A stretch of DNA of 64,000 nt. It comes from Geosiphon pyriformis (taxonomy: Eukaryota > Glomeromycota > Glomeromycetes > Archaeosporales > Geosiphonaceae). Shown here piece after piece: positions 26,550 through 38,720 of the stretch. The position numbers and the translations under genes were made by a program. How positions within the stretch are numbered: position 1 is the first letter of the stretch; every line of letters starts with the position of its first letter. The stretch is from NCBI GenBank assembly GCA_016748015.1, contig JAAOMT010000561.1:70026-134025 (forward strand), written 5' to 3'. The notes beneath the pieces were generated by a model. The model was not told the origin of the DNA. It did no database searches and was given only the letters and a program-made list of their open reading frames with translations.

Positions 26550-26700
26550 AGCCAGAGAAAGCGTATCGATTTCTCGTCATCGGAGTCCTTGGTGGTGGTT
26601 CAGGGGCTATCGTTGAAGTATAAGAGCGTGAAGGGAATATATATTGTCGGGAGGGATTCCTCGGTGTTGATGGAGCGGCTAAACTAGTGCCCCGGCGTTG
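26550..26700 (+). pseudogene. Possible relic of a FAD-dependent disulfide oxidoreductase N-terminus
   Basis: In one plus-strand frame from about 26568 the translation reads RFLVIGVLGGGSGAIVEV, a stop, then ERE and later GFLGVDGAAKLVPR. This resembles the FAD-binding start of glutathione reductase and related enzymes (VIGGGSGG, then LGGTC and VP(K)K), with a small insertion, a stop and no redox-active cysteine pair. It lies between two convergent genes in sequence that is not AT-rich. The match is short and may be coincidence. Confidence 0.28.
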
Positions 26701-26714
26701 TTAATTTCGAATAT

Positions 26715-28436
26715 TCAAACCAAACTTAGTGCTAAAGTACTGTCATTTTTACCTATCGAACTGGTTTGCGCAGTGCTTGGTCTTGCTATATATCTGGTGT
26801 TTCCATGTATCGAATTCCATGAAATCCGAGTTTTGGCAGATGTTCCAGGTTGTGGAAAGGATAAAGTTGGTTCTTGACTATATTGACTTTGAAGAAAATC
26901 TGTACTCTCAACTTGCAATGGAAGTTCATTTTGATAGGTCTTTTTTAAGGGGGCTCTAGCCATCTGCGTTTGGTCATAACTAAATAGAGAATAATCAATT
27001 CCAGCTTGCTTTGTTGTGAAATAATTAATATCAGGTAAAATAGAAGTGAATTACAGTGGTTTAGTTGATGGCACATGTGTCTGAGCTACTTGATTCCTCA
27101 AATTTCCTTGGCTGGCTATAATCCCACCTCCGTCAAATCCTTGGTAATGGCCAGGACCCCCATTCCATTCAAGTTCCCCGCCGTACATGGTCTCGTTGTT
27201 ACCTTCATATTGTGTTTGTTGCGGTAGGTAAATATCAGAGCTTTGCGGTTGCTCAATGATTGGAAACGTGGGTACCGGGGAGTTGATAGATGTTGATGGG
27301 AGAGATAAACGCGATGGCGGATTAGGAGTTTTAGGCGGGCGAAGCTAATCGAGTAAAATAATTTGAGCAGTTTTAAATGAGTATTAGGAACAGACTATTT
27401 GACGAGTACGTCCTTTGTCAGAGTACTAATACTCTGAACACTCACATTACGTGTTGATGAAGTGTGAAATGACCGCGGACTGTATGGTTGCCAAATTGAA
27501 TGTTCCTGTCATTAGTAATAAAATAAAAGAACCTACCAAAAAATTACTTTTTCATCATCGAAGGTACCTTGAATTTTGATCTTTCGATAAATCCAAGACG
27601 ATTTTATCCATAGTACCCATTCGTACCTGTTTTATTTCGGCCTTTAACTTTCTATTTTCTTCTTTGAGGATGTTTAACTGTCTAAAAGAGGAAATAATCA
27701 GAATATTAATTGATCTCTTTGCTCAAGAAATATTTGAGGAATCAGTGAATTTTTACGTTTTCATATCTTTATGACGAATTAACTCTGCTTTGGCTCGATC
27801 CAATACTTCTTTTTGCTTGATTACTTTGTTTTTTAAAAATCTAAGAAGTGCATAAAGGTTGGTTTGTTGAAACTTTGAAATGGAACAGGTGTGAGCCTTG
27901 AGTTCATGCGGGTAAAAACCGAAACTTTTGAATCAATTAATCAAGTTGAATAATCTCACTCTTAAGACATCTGCGGCTTCTTCCATAAATTCAACTGGTG
28001 GTCGAAAATATATACTCAAGTTACTAGGTAGCTATTAATAGGCGAGAGTTAAATGCAGGAAGTCTAATAGATCTAGTTATTCCAGTAATCTAAATCTTCC
28101 TGTGAAATACCTGCGCGGTGAGCTCAACTACGGTGCATTTTGAATGACAAACTGGACATATGCGTTCTTTTGCATCGGAAGAGCTTACTACTTTGGTTAA
28201 AATATGTAGTTTTCTCTGAGCTCTATATGCTTATAAAACTTTGAGCCCAAATTTTTTGTCTCAACCAAGATGGGAAATCAAGCCCCACCTCCATTAGTTG
28301 CGCCAGTTTTATGTGAGCACTCTTGGCAAACCACATGTCCACATTCTGTTAACCAAAATCGAAGGTTGTTTTCCTTTTGTGTAGAAGGGGTTGAATAGCC
28401 AAAACAAACGTTGCAGTGAAGGAAATCAGTGAACAT
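26715..28436 (-). CDS. RING finger protein of the Zip3/RNF212/HEI10 type
   Basis: This family comprises SUMO or ubiquitin E3 ligases that act on meiotic crossover sites. The N-terminus MFTDFLHCNVCFGYS begins a RING: C-x2-C, then ECGHVVCQEC (C-x-H-x2-C-x2-C), and after an intron ERICPVCHSKC. Next come LPSNLSIYFRPPVEFM and FQQTNLYALLRFLKNKV, with a coiled coil continuing through QKEVLDRAKAELIRHKD and LKEENRKLKAEIKQ. A Pro/Ser/Gln-rich tail follows. A RING at the extreme N-terminus followed by a coiled coil and a low-complexity tail is the layout of Zip3, RNF212 and HEI10. The start at 28436 is chosen because the family begins just before the first cysteine; an in-frame ATG at 28523 is possible. 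I extend the last exon to 26715 through a putative 80 bp intron. Otherwise the protein ends near 27053. Confidence 0.72.
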
Positions 28437-28643
28437 ATTTAAGGCGATGCTTTGAAGGAACCTTTGATTTTTAAGTTTCCCATTTGAAGTCGTCGAATTA
28501 TTTGATATAATTTTTAGATCCAATTCTCACGTCACTGACTTGAAAATTTAGATTTTATCTTAACAGTATTACTATAATATATAATTAAATTTATCTTATA
28601 AAACATCTTTCCTCAATTATCTTTTAGGGTTGTGGGAATATAT

Positions 28644-29340
28644 TCAGCGCGTAAAGATGTAATATATAAAAATAAAGGTTATAACAAAAATAAATATTAA
28701 ATAACACATGAATTGGCTGCTCTGTGTTTTGGCAAGAATTTTTAAGCGGTTCATCGTTCCTCCCATGTAATTTCCTGTTTTAGAGTATTCATCTGCCTAT
28801 GAGATATTTGTAGTCAGAGATTTTACAACTAACACTTTCTTTAAAATTTATGTTCTTTTGGCACTTACCATATTACTAATAAGGTTATTGGATTCTTTTA
28901 CTGCCTCTCCGAGGTTTAAAGTGATCTGAGGCCATAAAAAAATGAGAATTCATTTCAATAAAATTAAGATCTAGTTTAATGCTATTAGTGAAAATAAAAT
29001 TAAAACACTTACTTCCTTTAATAATTTTACTTTACCCGTTAATCCTTCTACTTTTTCATCGTTTTGGCTTTCTAAATCCAGGTGTTGAGTTCCAGTAAAC
29101 TTTCCAGATGAAGCCGAAAATCTTTCACCAGAACTTAGTGAAGTGGAACGTTCCGCGCCTTGAGCACCATTGAATAGAGCACTCCGATTCTCTCGGTGAT
29201 TGAGGTTCTGGTTGTATGTTCTAAAAGTCATAAGATGTTAACTAATAACCAAATGGATCCAAATGTTATTAACGGTGAATGAGTAAAAAGGTGGATTATT
29301 GGTAATAAAAATACCTGACAGAACGAATTCCTTTACTCAT
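28644..29340 (-). CDS. BET1: Bet1-type Qc SNARE
   Basis: This ER-to-Golgi vesicle fusion SNARE is a tail-anchored membrane protein. Four exons join in frame: 29340-29315, 29220-29013, then ITLNLGEAVKESNNLISNM (near 28930-28870), then a last exon from ADEYSKTGNYMGG to the stop at 28646-28644. The total is 147 residues, close to the family's usual length. The N-terminus (NQNLNHRENRSALF) is followed by the SNARE heptads (LESQNDEKVEGLTGKVKLLKE). A conserved TMNRLKILAKTQSSQFMCYL segment and a C-terminal membrane anchor rich in Phe and Ile (FIFVITFIFIYYIF) close it. By eye the zero-layer position falls on Ser in VKESNN rather than Gln. The gene is head to head with valyl-tRNA synthetase, and its 3' end is 208 bp from the RING gene start. 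Confidence 0.93.
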
Positions 29341-29518
29341 CCTTATTCAAAATAATTAGCTTATTTGAGGTGTTTAAATAGTTTGCTGTTTAATTGTTTA
29401 GTGTCGTACATGTGCTTTTATTATATGGAATCGATCCCACTGATGACGTTATATCGACTGTCAATTTTTAAACTGGTGATGACTCATTTTTTCGATTTTG
29501 TAAAAATATAATTTCCGG
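29341..29518. promoter_or_regulatory. Shared divergent promoter of BET1 and valyl-tRNA synthetase
   Basis: Only 178 bp separate the two start codons on opposite strands, so both promoters must lie here or overlap the first exons. No specific factor site was identified. Confidence 0.6.
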
Positions 29519-32500
29519 ATGGCTGATATTACCTCACCAGTTTCTACAACCAGTGAACCGCCCTCTGGTATTCCAAACCCTAAAAATGCCGAAAAGAACG
29601 AAGCAAAACGTCAAGCAAAACTTGCTAAGTTTCGAGCAAAACAAGAAAAACTTCAAACAGTTGTGAATGTAATTAATTAAAAATTGTGACATCCCTATAA
29701 ATACAAAAAACTTGAGATTTTTCACATTTTAAAGGCCGAAGGGTCAAAAAAAGAGAAATCCAAAGCTACAAAAGCTATAGATTCCGAACTATATGTTGAG
29801 AAAACACCTGCTGGCGAAAAAAAAGGTATCAGCTTTTCTCGATAGACTACGATTTCAAGGCCCACATAGTGAAGATAGAGACTTATTTTTTTTTAACTTT
29901 AAAGATATGTCACAGCTGATGGCGTCGACATATAACCCAAGAGCTGTAGAATCAGCATGGTATGAGTGGTGGGTGAAAAAGGGCTACTTCAAGCCGGAAT
30001 TGACGTCTGATGGCAAGGCAAAACCGGCTGGCCTTTTTATAATTCCCACCCCTCCGCCTAATGTCACTGGTTCTCTTCATATCGGTCACGGCTTGACTGT
30101 AGCTATTCAAGATGCGTTGGTAAGATGGTGGGTATTCTTTTTCGCTTCGTTTTTTTTCCAACTTCTAAAATATTATATAATTGTTTGTTTAGGAATCGAA
30201 TGTTGGGGAAAACCGTATTGTTCAACCCTGGAACCGATCATGCCGGTATCTCAACTCAATCTGTAGTTGAAAAAAAACTTTGGATTGAAAAACAACAAAC
30301 GCGTCATGACCTTGGTCGTGAAAAATTTGTTGAAGAAATTTGGAAATGGAAAAATCTGTACGCATTGAAAAACCAATCAAATGTGAACGATTTCTGCTAA
30401 AAATCATTTATTTTTTAAGCTACGGGGATAAAATTCACTCACAGTTAAAACGCCTTGGAGGGTCCTATGACTGGGATCGCGCAGCTTTTACTATGGACGA
30501 GGCAATTGATCTTTCAACACCTTTGTTATATCTCAGATAATTGGGCATATATTCAACCTTGTTATTCTTATCTTCAGAAACTCAATAAAGCTGTGATAGA
30601 AACCTTCTGTCGTTTACAAGAAGAAGGAATTATATACAGAGCCACTCGATTGATCAACTGGTGCGTCCGGCTAAATACAGCTTTGTCCAATTTGGAAGTC
30701 GAGAATAAGGAACTTTCAGGGCGTACCCTTTTATCAGTGCCAGGATATGCAACAGATGAAAAATTTGAATTCGGTGTTTTGACTTCTTTTGCCTATCCCG
30801 TTGAACAATCTGGCAAGATTTTTTATGTTGACTTGTTTCCACACCTGACTTTAAATGATTTTTTAAGCGATAAAAGGTGCAGACATTAAGCCTGAATCAA
30901 ATATTTTGAATTAAAGACGAAAAAATTGTGATTGCCACCACCCGTCCAGAAACAATGCTCGGCGATACAGCCATCGCGGTTCATCCTAAGGATGAACGCT
31001 ATAAGGTTGATTTGATTTTTAGTAAAATAATGCTATCAATGATATTCTTGATTAATTAATATTTTCTCAAAAAGCATCTACACGGAAAATTTGTGCGCCA
31101 TCCTTTCAATGGGCGCCGTATTCCGATCATAATCGACGATATTATTGTCGACATGGAATTTGGAACAGGGGCAGTGAAAATTACACCTGCTCATGATTTT
31201 AATGATTATGAGGTTGGAAAGCGACATAATTTAGAATTTATTAATATACTTAATGATGATGGAACCCTCAATGCAAATGGTGGTCAATTCCAAGTGAGTT
31301 AATTACTTTTTATTATGATTAAAAATGAATTTTTGCATTCTTTTTCAATCATATTTTTGGATTAATAGGGAATGAAAAGGTTCCACGTTCGCCAAGCCAT
31401 CATCATTGCGCTAAAAGAGAAGGGTCTATACGTTAAAAGCGAAGATAATCCTATGACTGTCCCTATTTGCGCGTTAGTTGATGCCATTTACCGATCAATT
31501 TATCATCTTTTGTAATACATCAAAATTAACCATGATATTTTTTAATTTCAGGAAATCAGGTGATATCATCGAACCCTTACTAAGACCTCAATGGTGGGTC
31601 AATTGTAGAGATATGGCATTAGATGCGATGAAGGTTATTTTACAAAAATCACTAAATTATTCAACCTTTAAACTTGAGCTCCAAAAATGGTTACTTATTG
31701 TTACTAGGCAGTAACCGAAAAAAAGCTTCGAATTCGTCCATCAACTTCTGAAGCTGATTGGTTCCGTTGGCTAGAAAACATTCGTGATTGGTGCATTTCT
31801 CGTCAACTTTGGTGGGGACATAGAGTCCCTGCTTATTTTGTAAATATTGAAGGAGAAGAACAAGACGTGAGTATTTGCTAATATTTCCATTCTATCTTTA
31901 TCTTCTCCATTTATTTCTCAATTAACTTCTTTGCTCCGGAATATCTTAGCCTTCAACTGATACCTATTGGGTATCCGGTCGTAATCTGGAAGAAGCGAAT
32001 CAGAAGGCAAAAAAGAAATTTCCTCAGGTTGAATTTACGTTGGAGCAAGATCCTGATGTTTTGGATACATGGTTTTCTTCTGGATTGTGGCCCTTTTCTA
32101 TAATGGGCTGGCCAGAAAAAGTAACTTTCATATTAATGAAAAGCTTTGAGACCTTAATTTGTCTTTTGATTCCTTTTTTTATTTGCAGACCGAAGATTTC
32201 TCCATCTTTTACCCAACATCGCTCCTGGAAACTGGTTGGGATATCTTATTTTTTTGGGTGGCTCGCATGGTAATGTTGGGTCTTAAATTAACTGGCCAAC
32301 TACCGTTCAGTGAAGTTTTTTGTCATGCTATGATCCGTGATGCGCATGGGCGAAAAATGAGTAAAAGTTTGGGGAATGTAATTGATCCAATTGATGTGAT
32401 GGAGGGAATTTCTTTAGAAAAATTGCATGCTAAATTATACGAGGGAAATCTCGACCCACGAGAAATCGAAAAGGCCAAGGCTGGTCAGAAAGCTGATTAT

Positions 32501-33791
32501 CCTAATGGCATTCCTGAATGTGGTACTGATGCTTTGCGATTTACCTTATGTTCTTATAGTACTAACGAAGGTCAGAAATTGATTTAAAGTCTTATTCATG
32601 GAAATTCGGAATTTTTACTTGAATCTACTGACTTTGTACTTTGTAATCTCTCAGCTCGAGATATAAACCTTGACGTTTCTCTGCTTGAAAGCAATCGCAG
32701 ATTCTGCAATAAGCTTTGGAATGCGACCCGCTTTGCTTTAATGAAACTGGGGGATAATTTCCAACCCCGAAACAATGCCCAGGTAGACAACAAACTGAAT
32801 CTTAATATAGAACTCGAAAATTTTATTGGTTCTTTTCAATTGAAGGAGACTGTCAAAGAATTTTGCTCATTTCAATCATTTGGTTCAATTTCGTTTTAAT
32901 ACAGAAAACCGGTAAAGAATCGTTAGCTGAGCGTTGGATTCTACATAGATTGAATGCTACAATCAAAGAAACCATCGATTCATTCAATGAAAGAAACTTC
33001 AAGGAGGCAACTAGAGTGGTTCAAGCGTTTTGGCGTGATGCACTCTGTGATGTTTACATCGTAAATATTTTCTATCAAATCAATTTACTACTGCTAAAAA
33101 TATACTGATTTCCCGATAATTTAACCATAGGAATGGATAAAGCCTATCTTTAATCTTGAGGAGTCGATCCCAGAACATGCTGAAGCTCAAAATTCTGCTC
33201 AGCATACCCTTTATACATGTTTGGAAGAGGGGATTAAGCTACTTCATCCTTTCATGCCCTTCGTAACAGAAGAGTTATACCAACGCTTACCCCGTAGGCG
33301 AGGAGATGTTGAGTCAATTGTTATATCTAAATATCCTCAAGAGGTACGCCACTGGTTGACCTATATATATTTCCTCGAATTCTGGTTTAACCAATAATTT
33401 GCAATTTCCTCTTAGCAATCAAGTTATCATGATGAAATAGCTGATGTCGAATTTGAAAATATAAAGTCTATATGTTCAACTGCTCGATCTTTGATTGATA
33501 AACACAAAAAACAAATAAACCCTACAAGTAAGAAAAATGGACTCTTTAAAGCGTTCTAATCAATAAGCTAATAATTTATCATCTATTGCTTTCATAGTAT
33601 ACATAGAAAACATTGAAAAATTTTCCGATCAGGCACCCCTTACTAAATATGAACCGAATATCAGATCTTTGGTAAAAGGTGCGAAATCTCTTAAAGTAAT
33701 TTTCAAAGGAGAAAATCTGCCAGATATTTGCGAAACAAAGGAATCAGTATTAGAAATTAAGGTGTCGATAGGCTTTACGAATAATGAATAG
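29519..33791 (+). CDS. VAS1: Valyl-tRNA synthetase (class Ia)
   Basis: This enzyme charges tRNA-Val. In fungi one gene often serves both cytosol and mitochondria. The start ATG at 29519 begins [17 protein letters not shown], followed by a Lys-rich extension typical of eukaryotic ValRS. Visible landmarks over roughly 14 exons: [35 protein letters not shown] (HIGH signature, near 30070), PGTDHAGI, editing-domain [16 protein letters not shown] (near 30950), [60 protein letters not shown] (KMSKS, near 32355) and the anticodon-binding domain ([37 protein letters not shown]). The frame stops at 33791 after [15 protein letters not shown]. The usual C-terminal coiled-coil arm after this point is not seen, and AT desert begins within about 100 bp. 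Some exon borders are approximate. Confidence 0.93.
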
Positions 33792-34831
33792 AATAAAGAG
33801 TGTAATCTGACCACTATTTACATAAGGCCTTAAGTGTGACCAGCCACCCGTGAATAGTATGTTTAGTCATGGCTTTCTTGATAAGTTTTGTGGTTATACT
33901 CAATTTTTTATGCGAGAAATTGATCTTATTGTTTAAATATAAAATAATTTTTAACAAATACTTTTTATTTGTTATAGCTTTTAAATTTCATATATGTCAA
34001 CCTATTAAGATAAATGAATATGGCTTAATAAAAATGTTTGTGTTTTTTTGTTTTTTTAGCATTAATACACTTTAATAAAGACTGTATTTATATAAGAAAA
34101 CAAAATATTTTATTAAATTTATTTTTATACTTTTTATAATACTTTTTTGTAAATTTACACAATTTAATTATTGTAAAATGTGTTTAAAATGCTAAACAAA
34201 CTAAAAATTTTTAATTTTATATCTTTTTATTAATATTATTTAATGAAATCTTAGCCAAAAAATATTACATAAAGTGTTAATTTATTAAATCAACAAAAAT
34301 TTATTTATTAAATAATAATAATTAAAAAATTAAAACTAAAAGCTTAATAAAAGTAATATAAAAAAAAATTTAAAAAAAATTTAAATAAGTAAAAAAACAA
34401 AAAAACAAATTTAAATTTATTAATATTATTAAAATAAATAATAAAAATTAAATATTATAGCAAATTTTAATATATAATAAATTACAAAAAAATCAAATTT
34501 TAGTATACATAAAAATATGCTTTTATATTAAATATTAATAATTATTATAATATTTATATATAATAATTTAATATAATTAATGTTTTTTAAAAATACATAT
34601 AACTATAATTTTAATAAGTTCATATTTTATATTAACAATATTATATAATAAAATATTTATTTAAAAAATTGTAAATAAATTAATTATAAAATATTTTTTA
34701 ATTATTTTTAATTTTAATTTTTGTTAAAACTTTGTAAGTTGTATTGTGTATTAAAATTTAGAAATTAGTTTTTTAAAATTAGTTATATTATTATAAAAAA
34801 TTTTTAAGCTTTATATTTATTATTATAAATT
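33792..34831. other. AT desert downstream of VAS1
   Basis: After about 100 bp of mixed sequence the region is nearly pure A/T. The 68-codon frame at 33869-34075 is Phe, Ile and Leu rich and has no domain I recognise. No gene was supported. Confidence 0.65.
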
Positions 34832-34845
34832 TCAATTATATAATT

Positions 34846-36151
34846 TTTTTTATTGCAAGTTTAGTGAATGCAGTCCAATCACTACCTAAATACATAAAAT
34901 CAAACAAGATTCTAAATTAAATATGGCTTATGCCTTTTCTATATGTGACTAGACACTCAGCCCAGTCAAGACAGTACTATACACATATAGGATCTATTAA
35001 AGGGATATCATTCAAAAAACTGAACTTCAGACTAGTGAGACAAAAACACAAACCAAAATACAAATAAATACCCAATCTGATACTGAAACCACAGGTAATA
35101 TTAGTAGTCCACAAGCCTGACAAACCATTAACTAATGGCACAACAGATCTATCATACAGCAAAAGATTATGTTTCTTGTAAAAGACTCTTAATTTAGCAG
35201 TAAGCAACCAGATATCAGATCTATAACTCTCAGCAAGACTATGGACCAACTTAACAATCAAGCTGCCACAGAAGCTGAACCAAGACACAAGACAACATCA
35301 AACATCCAGCTTTTTAATACAAACCCCTTGGTTAACAACATATACAGACTACCAGAAAATTCAGTTTTACTTAAAAATTGTACTACCCTACTTCTCATAG
35401 TAGAGTTGCCAGTCATCTTACACCACTCTATACCAATATTTGACAATATATTCAGCTTGGCAGTATTATCATGCATACACAAAAACAAGTAATTAAAGTC
35501 CTCAACCATTCTACACCTAATACACACTATGCTAGAATATTTAAGATTATACAACCTTTTTTTTATGGCAACTTACAGACAACAATGCAGAAACTTCATA
35601 AGGTAAAATCATAGAGAAGCAGAAGATAAACTAATATAATCAGAACAAATTTCACCATTAGAATGTCAAACACTGAAAGACTTGGATGAGTTGACATCAC
35701 TAGTAAAACTAACATCAATGAAGTCAGCACTAAATTTGAACTCTCAACTGACAAAATTAATGGCTTCAAACAATTTTCTAACAAAATGACGTGTGTTTTC
35801 AGAAACAGATCTGTTTTCAACACTAAGAAAATAACACAGCATGTTCAGAGGCAATACAGACTTAGACAAAGTTGTTATGTGTGCAAAAAAATCCACTCAC
35901 TTATTCTTGACAATGCCTGAATATCCTTTGATTTTTCTCTACATAATTGACAAATTTTTTTTTGAAATAGCTTAACAAATATGCTCTTTTTTGATCTAGC
36001 ATTTGCATTGAAAATCAAAACCAAAACCACCTACATCAAACTTGCATATATTCAGTAATGTCTGACTGTTTATAAACAAGATAACTATGCTAAAGTTAGG
36101 AACACACTCCAATGCTAAAGCAATAGCTTGTAGCTTTATCAGTGTAGAGAA
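34846..36151 (-). mobile_element. LINE fragment G, 5'-truncated type-2 element with exact target-site duplication
   Basis: This minus-strand copy starts inside RNase H (AIALALE near 36120) and runs to the ORF2 stop at 34977 and a 3' UTR sharing TTGTTTGATTTTATGTA with B and F. Recognisable pieces: CIRCRMVEDFNYLFLCM (finger, His lost), AKLRVFYKKHNLL, IRLGIYLYFGLCF. The frame shifts several times. An exact 14-bp repeat TCAATTATATAATT flanks it (34832-34845 and 36152-36165). With a short A-rich tail at the 3' end, this is the signature of target-primed reverse transcription with early stop. Confidence 0.9.
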
Positions 36152-37209
36152 TCAATTATATAATTATAAATATAAGTTTTGTTTTATAAATTTGGTTAAA
36201 AAAATTTTATTAAACTATTTAATAATTTAATTATTTTTAATATTATTATAAATATTAATCTAATATTTTAATTTTAATTTTAATAAATTAAAAAAATTAA
36301 AATTTTATAAATAATTATAATTAAAAATTATTTTAAGTTAATTAAATTCAAAAAAGATTAAAATAAAAAGTAAAATTTAACAAAATTAGTATTTATAAAA
36401 TAATTTTAATTAGAAATTATTTTCCAAAGATATAGAAAGCTTATTTTGGATTTTTAAATTGATTATTGATTTTAGTCAAGATATTATTACTAGTTTTTAG
36501 GTAATTTTATGTAGTTAATATTCTTTTAATGTATTTTTAATCTTGTTAACTTGAGTTTTATTCATGTTTTTATTGGTATATTAAATATTTTTACTGTTGT
36601 TTTTATTAATAGAAAAATAATAATAGAAAAAAATAGTGGTTTTTTTGGTTGTTTATAGAAAATTAGATTATAAAAAGAAAAGATCTTTAATTCTATTAAT
36701 TTTAATATTAGTAAATATTATAATATAAAAGTTAAAAAATATATTTTCTAACTTTTCTTAGAATTATAATCCAATTTCTTCACTTTTTTTCATTTTATTT
36801 TGTTTAATTAACTTTTTGTTCTTTATTATTTTCTTTTCTTATTTGTTTTTTTTAGTTAAAAAGTTATTATATATATATATATTTTGAGTTATATATAATT
36901 GTGCTTATTCTAACTAATTAGTAAGTAATTGTTAAGCTATTAAACTTTTTATTTAATTGTAAGTACTTTTTGGCTTATTTGTTTGTAATCACATTAAATT
37001 AAGCATGTTTGTACACATTTTGTATACTATTATGTACACATTATATTTTCTAATTTATTCATTAATTTGTACTATTTATACTGTTATTTAATAATTGGTT
37101 AATATATTATGATATTATTATTTTTGATTTTTGTTAATTTCTATTGGATAACAATGTTAATATCTTAATATTTAATTTCTTAATTAATTAACAAACAACA
37201 AAGAAACAA

Positions 37210-37241
<32 letters not shown>

Positions 37242-37557
37242 TAAAAAATTAGTATTCTGTTAATAACTATAATTAAGAGTTATTATTTTAATATAATTAA
37301 GTAGTAGATATTATTAGCATAAATTGCTAATTGAGTTAAGAAATAGCAATATTAATTCAATAATATGAATAACATAAATTGCAAAATAAAACAATAATTT
37401 TATTTGATATTTGAATAATTTTACTTTAAAATATAGAAAATTAATTTTTAAAGAAAAAAGTATTTAATTACTTATCTGTTTAAACTTGTTTGTTTTTATA
37501 TTTCTTTTGCTTTTAATACTATTGCTATATATACATAATTTTTGTTATATAAAATTT

Positions 37558-37692
37558 CTTGAAATTTTTTAATTTTTTAAGAAAAATTCTGAAATTCTGA
37601 AATTTTAAAGTTCTGAAGTTTTTTGAAAAGAATTATAGAATTCTGAAATTTTGGAATTTTGAAATTTCTTAAAAAGAATTCTAAAATTTTTT
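37558..37692. repeat. Degenerate tandem repeat based on TTCTGAAATT
   Basis: Units such as TTCTGAAATT, TTCTGAAGTT and TTTTGAAATT recur about ten times in 135 bp, interspersed with AAAAAGAATT. The units are partly self-complementary (GAATTC, AAATTT), so the stretch could fold. Confidence 0.6.
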
Positions 37693-38542
37693 TTTACTAT
37701 GCTTATTTCTAAAGGACTGTTTTTATTTAACTATTATAACTTCTATTTTCTATGAGTAACAGCATATTATGTAACACAACAGCAGCAAAAAAAAACCAGA
37801 TTTAAAAACTACCAAAAATTTGACAATTTTAAGAATAATCAAGCAAATAAAGCTTGTAAATTCAACCAAAAATACAGTTTTTAAAAAATTTTGAAAAGCA
37901 AATTCTACACAAAAAAGCTTTATATTGTTTTTTAAACTGACTTTGTATTCAGAAAACTATGTACAAACTGAAAAACAGTCTTAATATAAGCCAATTTAAT
38001 TTTAAAAATAGTGCTAAACACCAAAGTAGAAACTACTTATTCAACAAACTTTTAATAATTAAAGATGATTTTTTAAGCACCACTAGTAGTAGCATCAAAA
38101 ACCAGCAAAAAAATGTTTTAGTTTTTATTTGGTTAATTCAGTTATTAAAAACAGATAATTTAATAAAAAACTATTGTTTTGTTTTTAAAACCAACAATAA
38201 TTTGCCAAAAGACACTATTTTAAACAACATAATTAGTAGTTGATTTTAGTTTATCTTAGATAATAGACAAGATAATATGACAAAAATTTTATGTAAGATT
38301 TCAATAAGAATTACAAAAAAGTTTAATATAATAATAGCAAAAATAAAGTAATTGCTTCTACTTTTTTAAATTTTTGCTCTTTTTAATTATTATTTTTGAA
38401 GTAGTACTAAAAACATTAGATATAAAAATTATAGTAAAGAAAACTAACTTGTTAATTAGTTTGTTGTTAAACATTTTTGGCTTTTGAAAGAGATGAAAAC
38501 AACATTAAAACTAATTCAAATATGTTTTTTAAAAGAATTTTG

Positions 38543-38720
38543 ACTGGTAAAAAACCAGTTAAAAAAAATGATACAATGGTCTTTAAAGACAGCTTTTTGC
38601 TATTATTATTTAAGAAAAAAGCTTTTAAGACATTTTGTCTAACTGCTTTTACAATAAAAAAAACTTTTCTGGTTAAAACTTTATTAAATATCTTAAAAAA
38701 GATATTAAATACAGCTTTTT
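38543..38720. repeat. Cluster of short perfect palindromes and hairpins
   Basis: Within 180 bp: ACTGGT and ACCAGT arms around AAAAA (38543-38559), the 12-bp palindrome GTCTTTAAAGAC (38579-38590), an AAAAGCTTTT palindrome, and AAATATCTT with AAGATATT arms near 38690-38712. It lies just outside the 3' end of LINE D. Confidence 0.5.

Noticed and set aside
33836-33850. TGTGACCAGCCAC just after VAS1, identical over 13 bases to the LINE 3' UTR
   Set aside because: Too short and not followed by more LINE sequence or a tail; could be a tiny remnant but cannot be told from chance.
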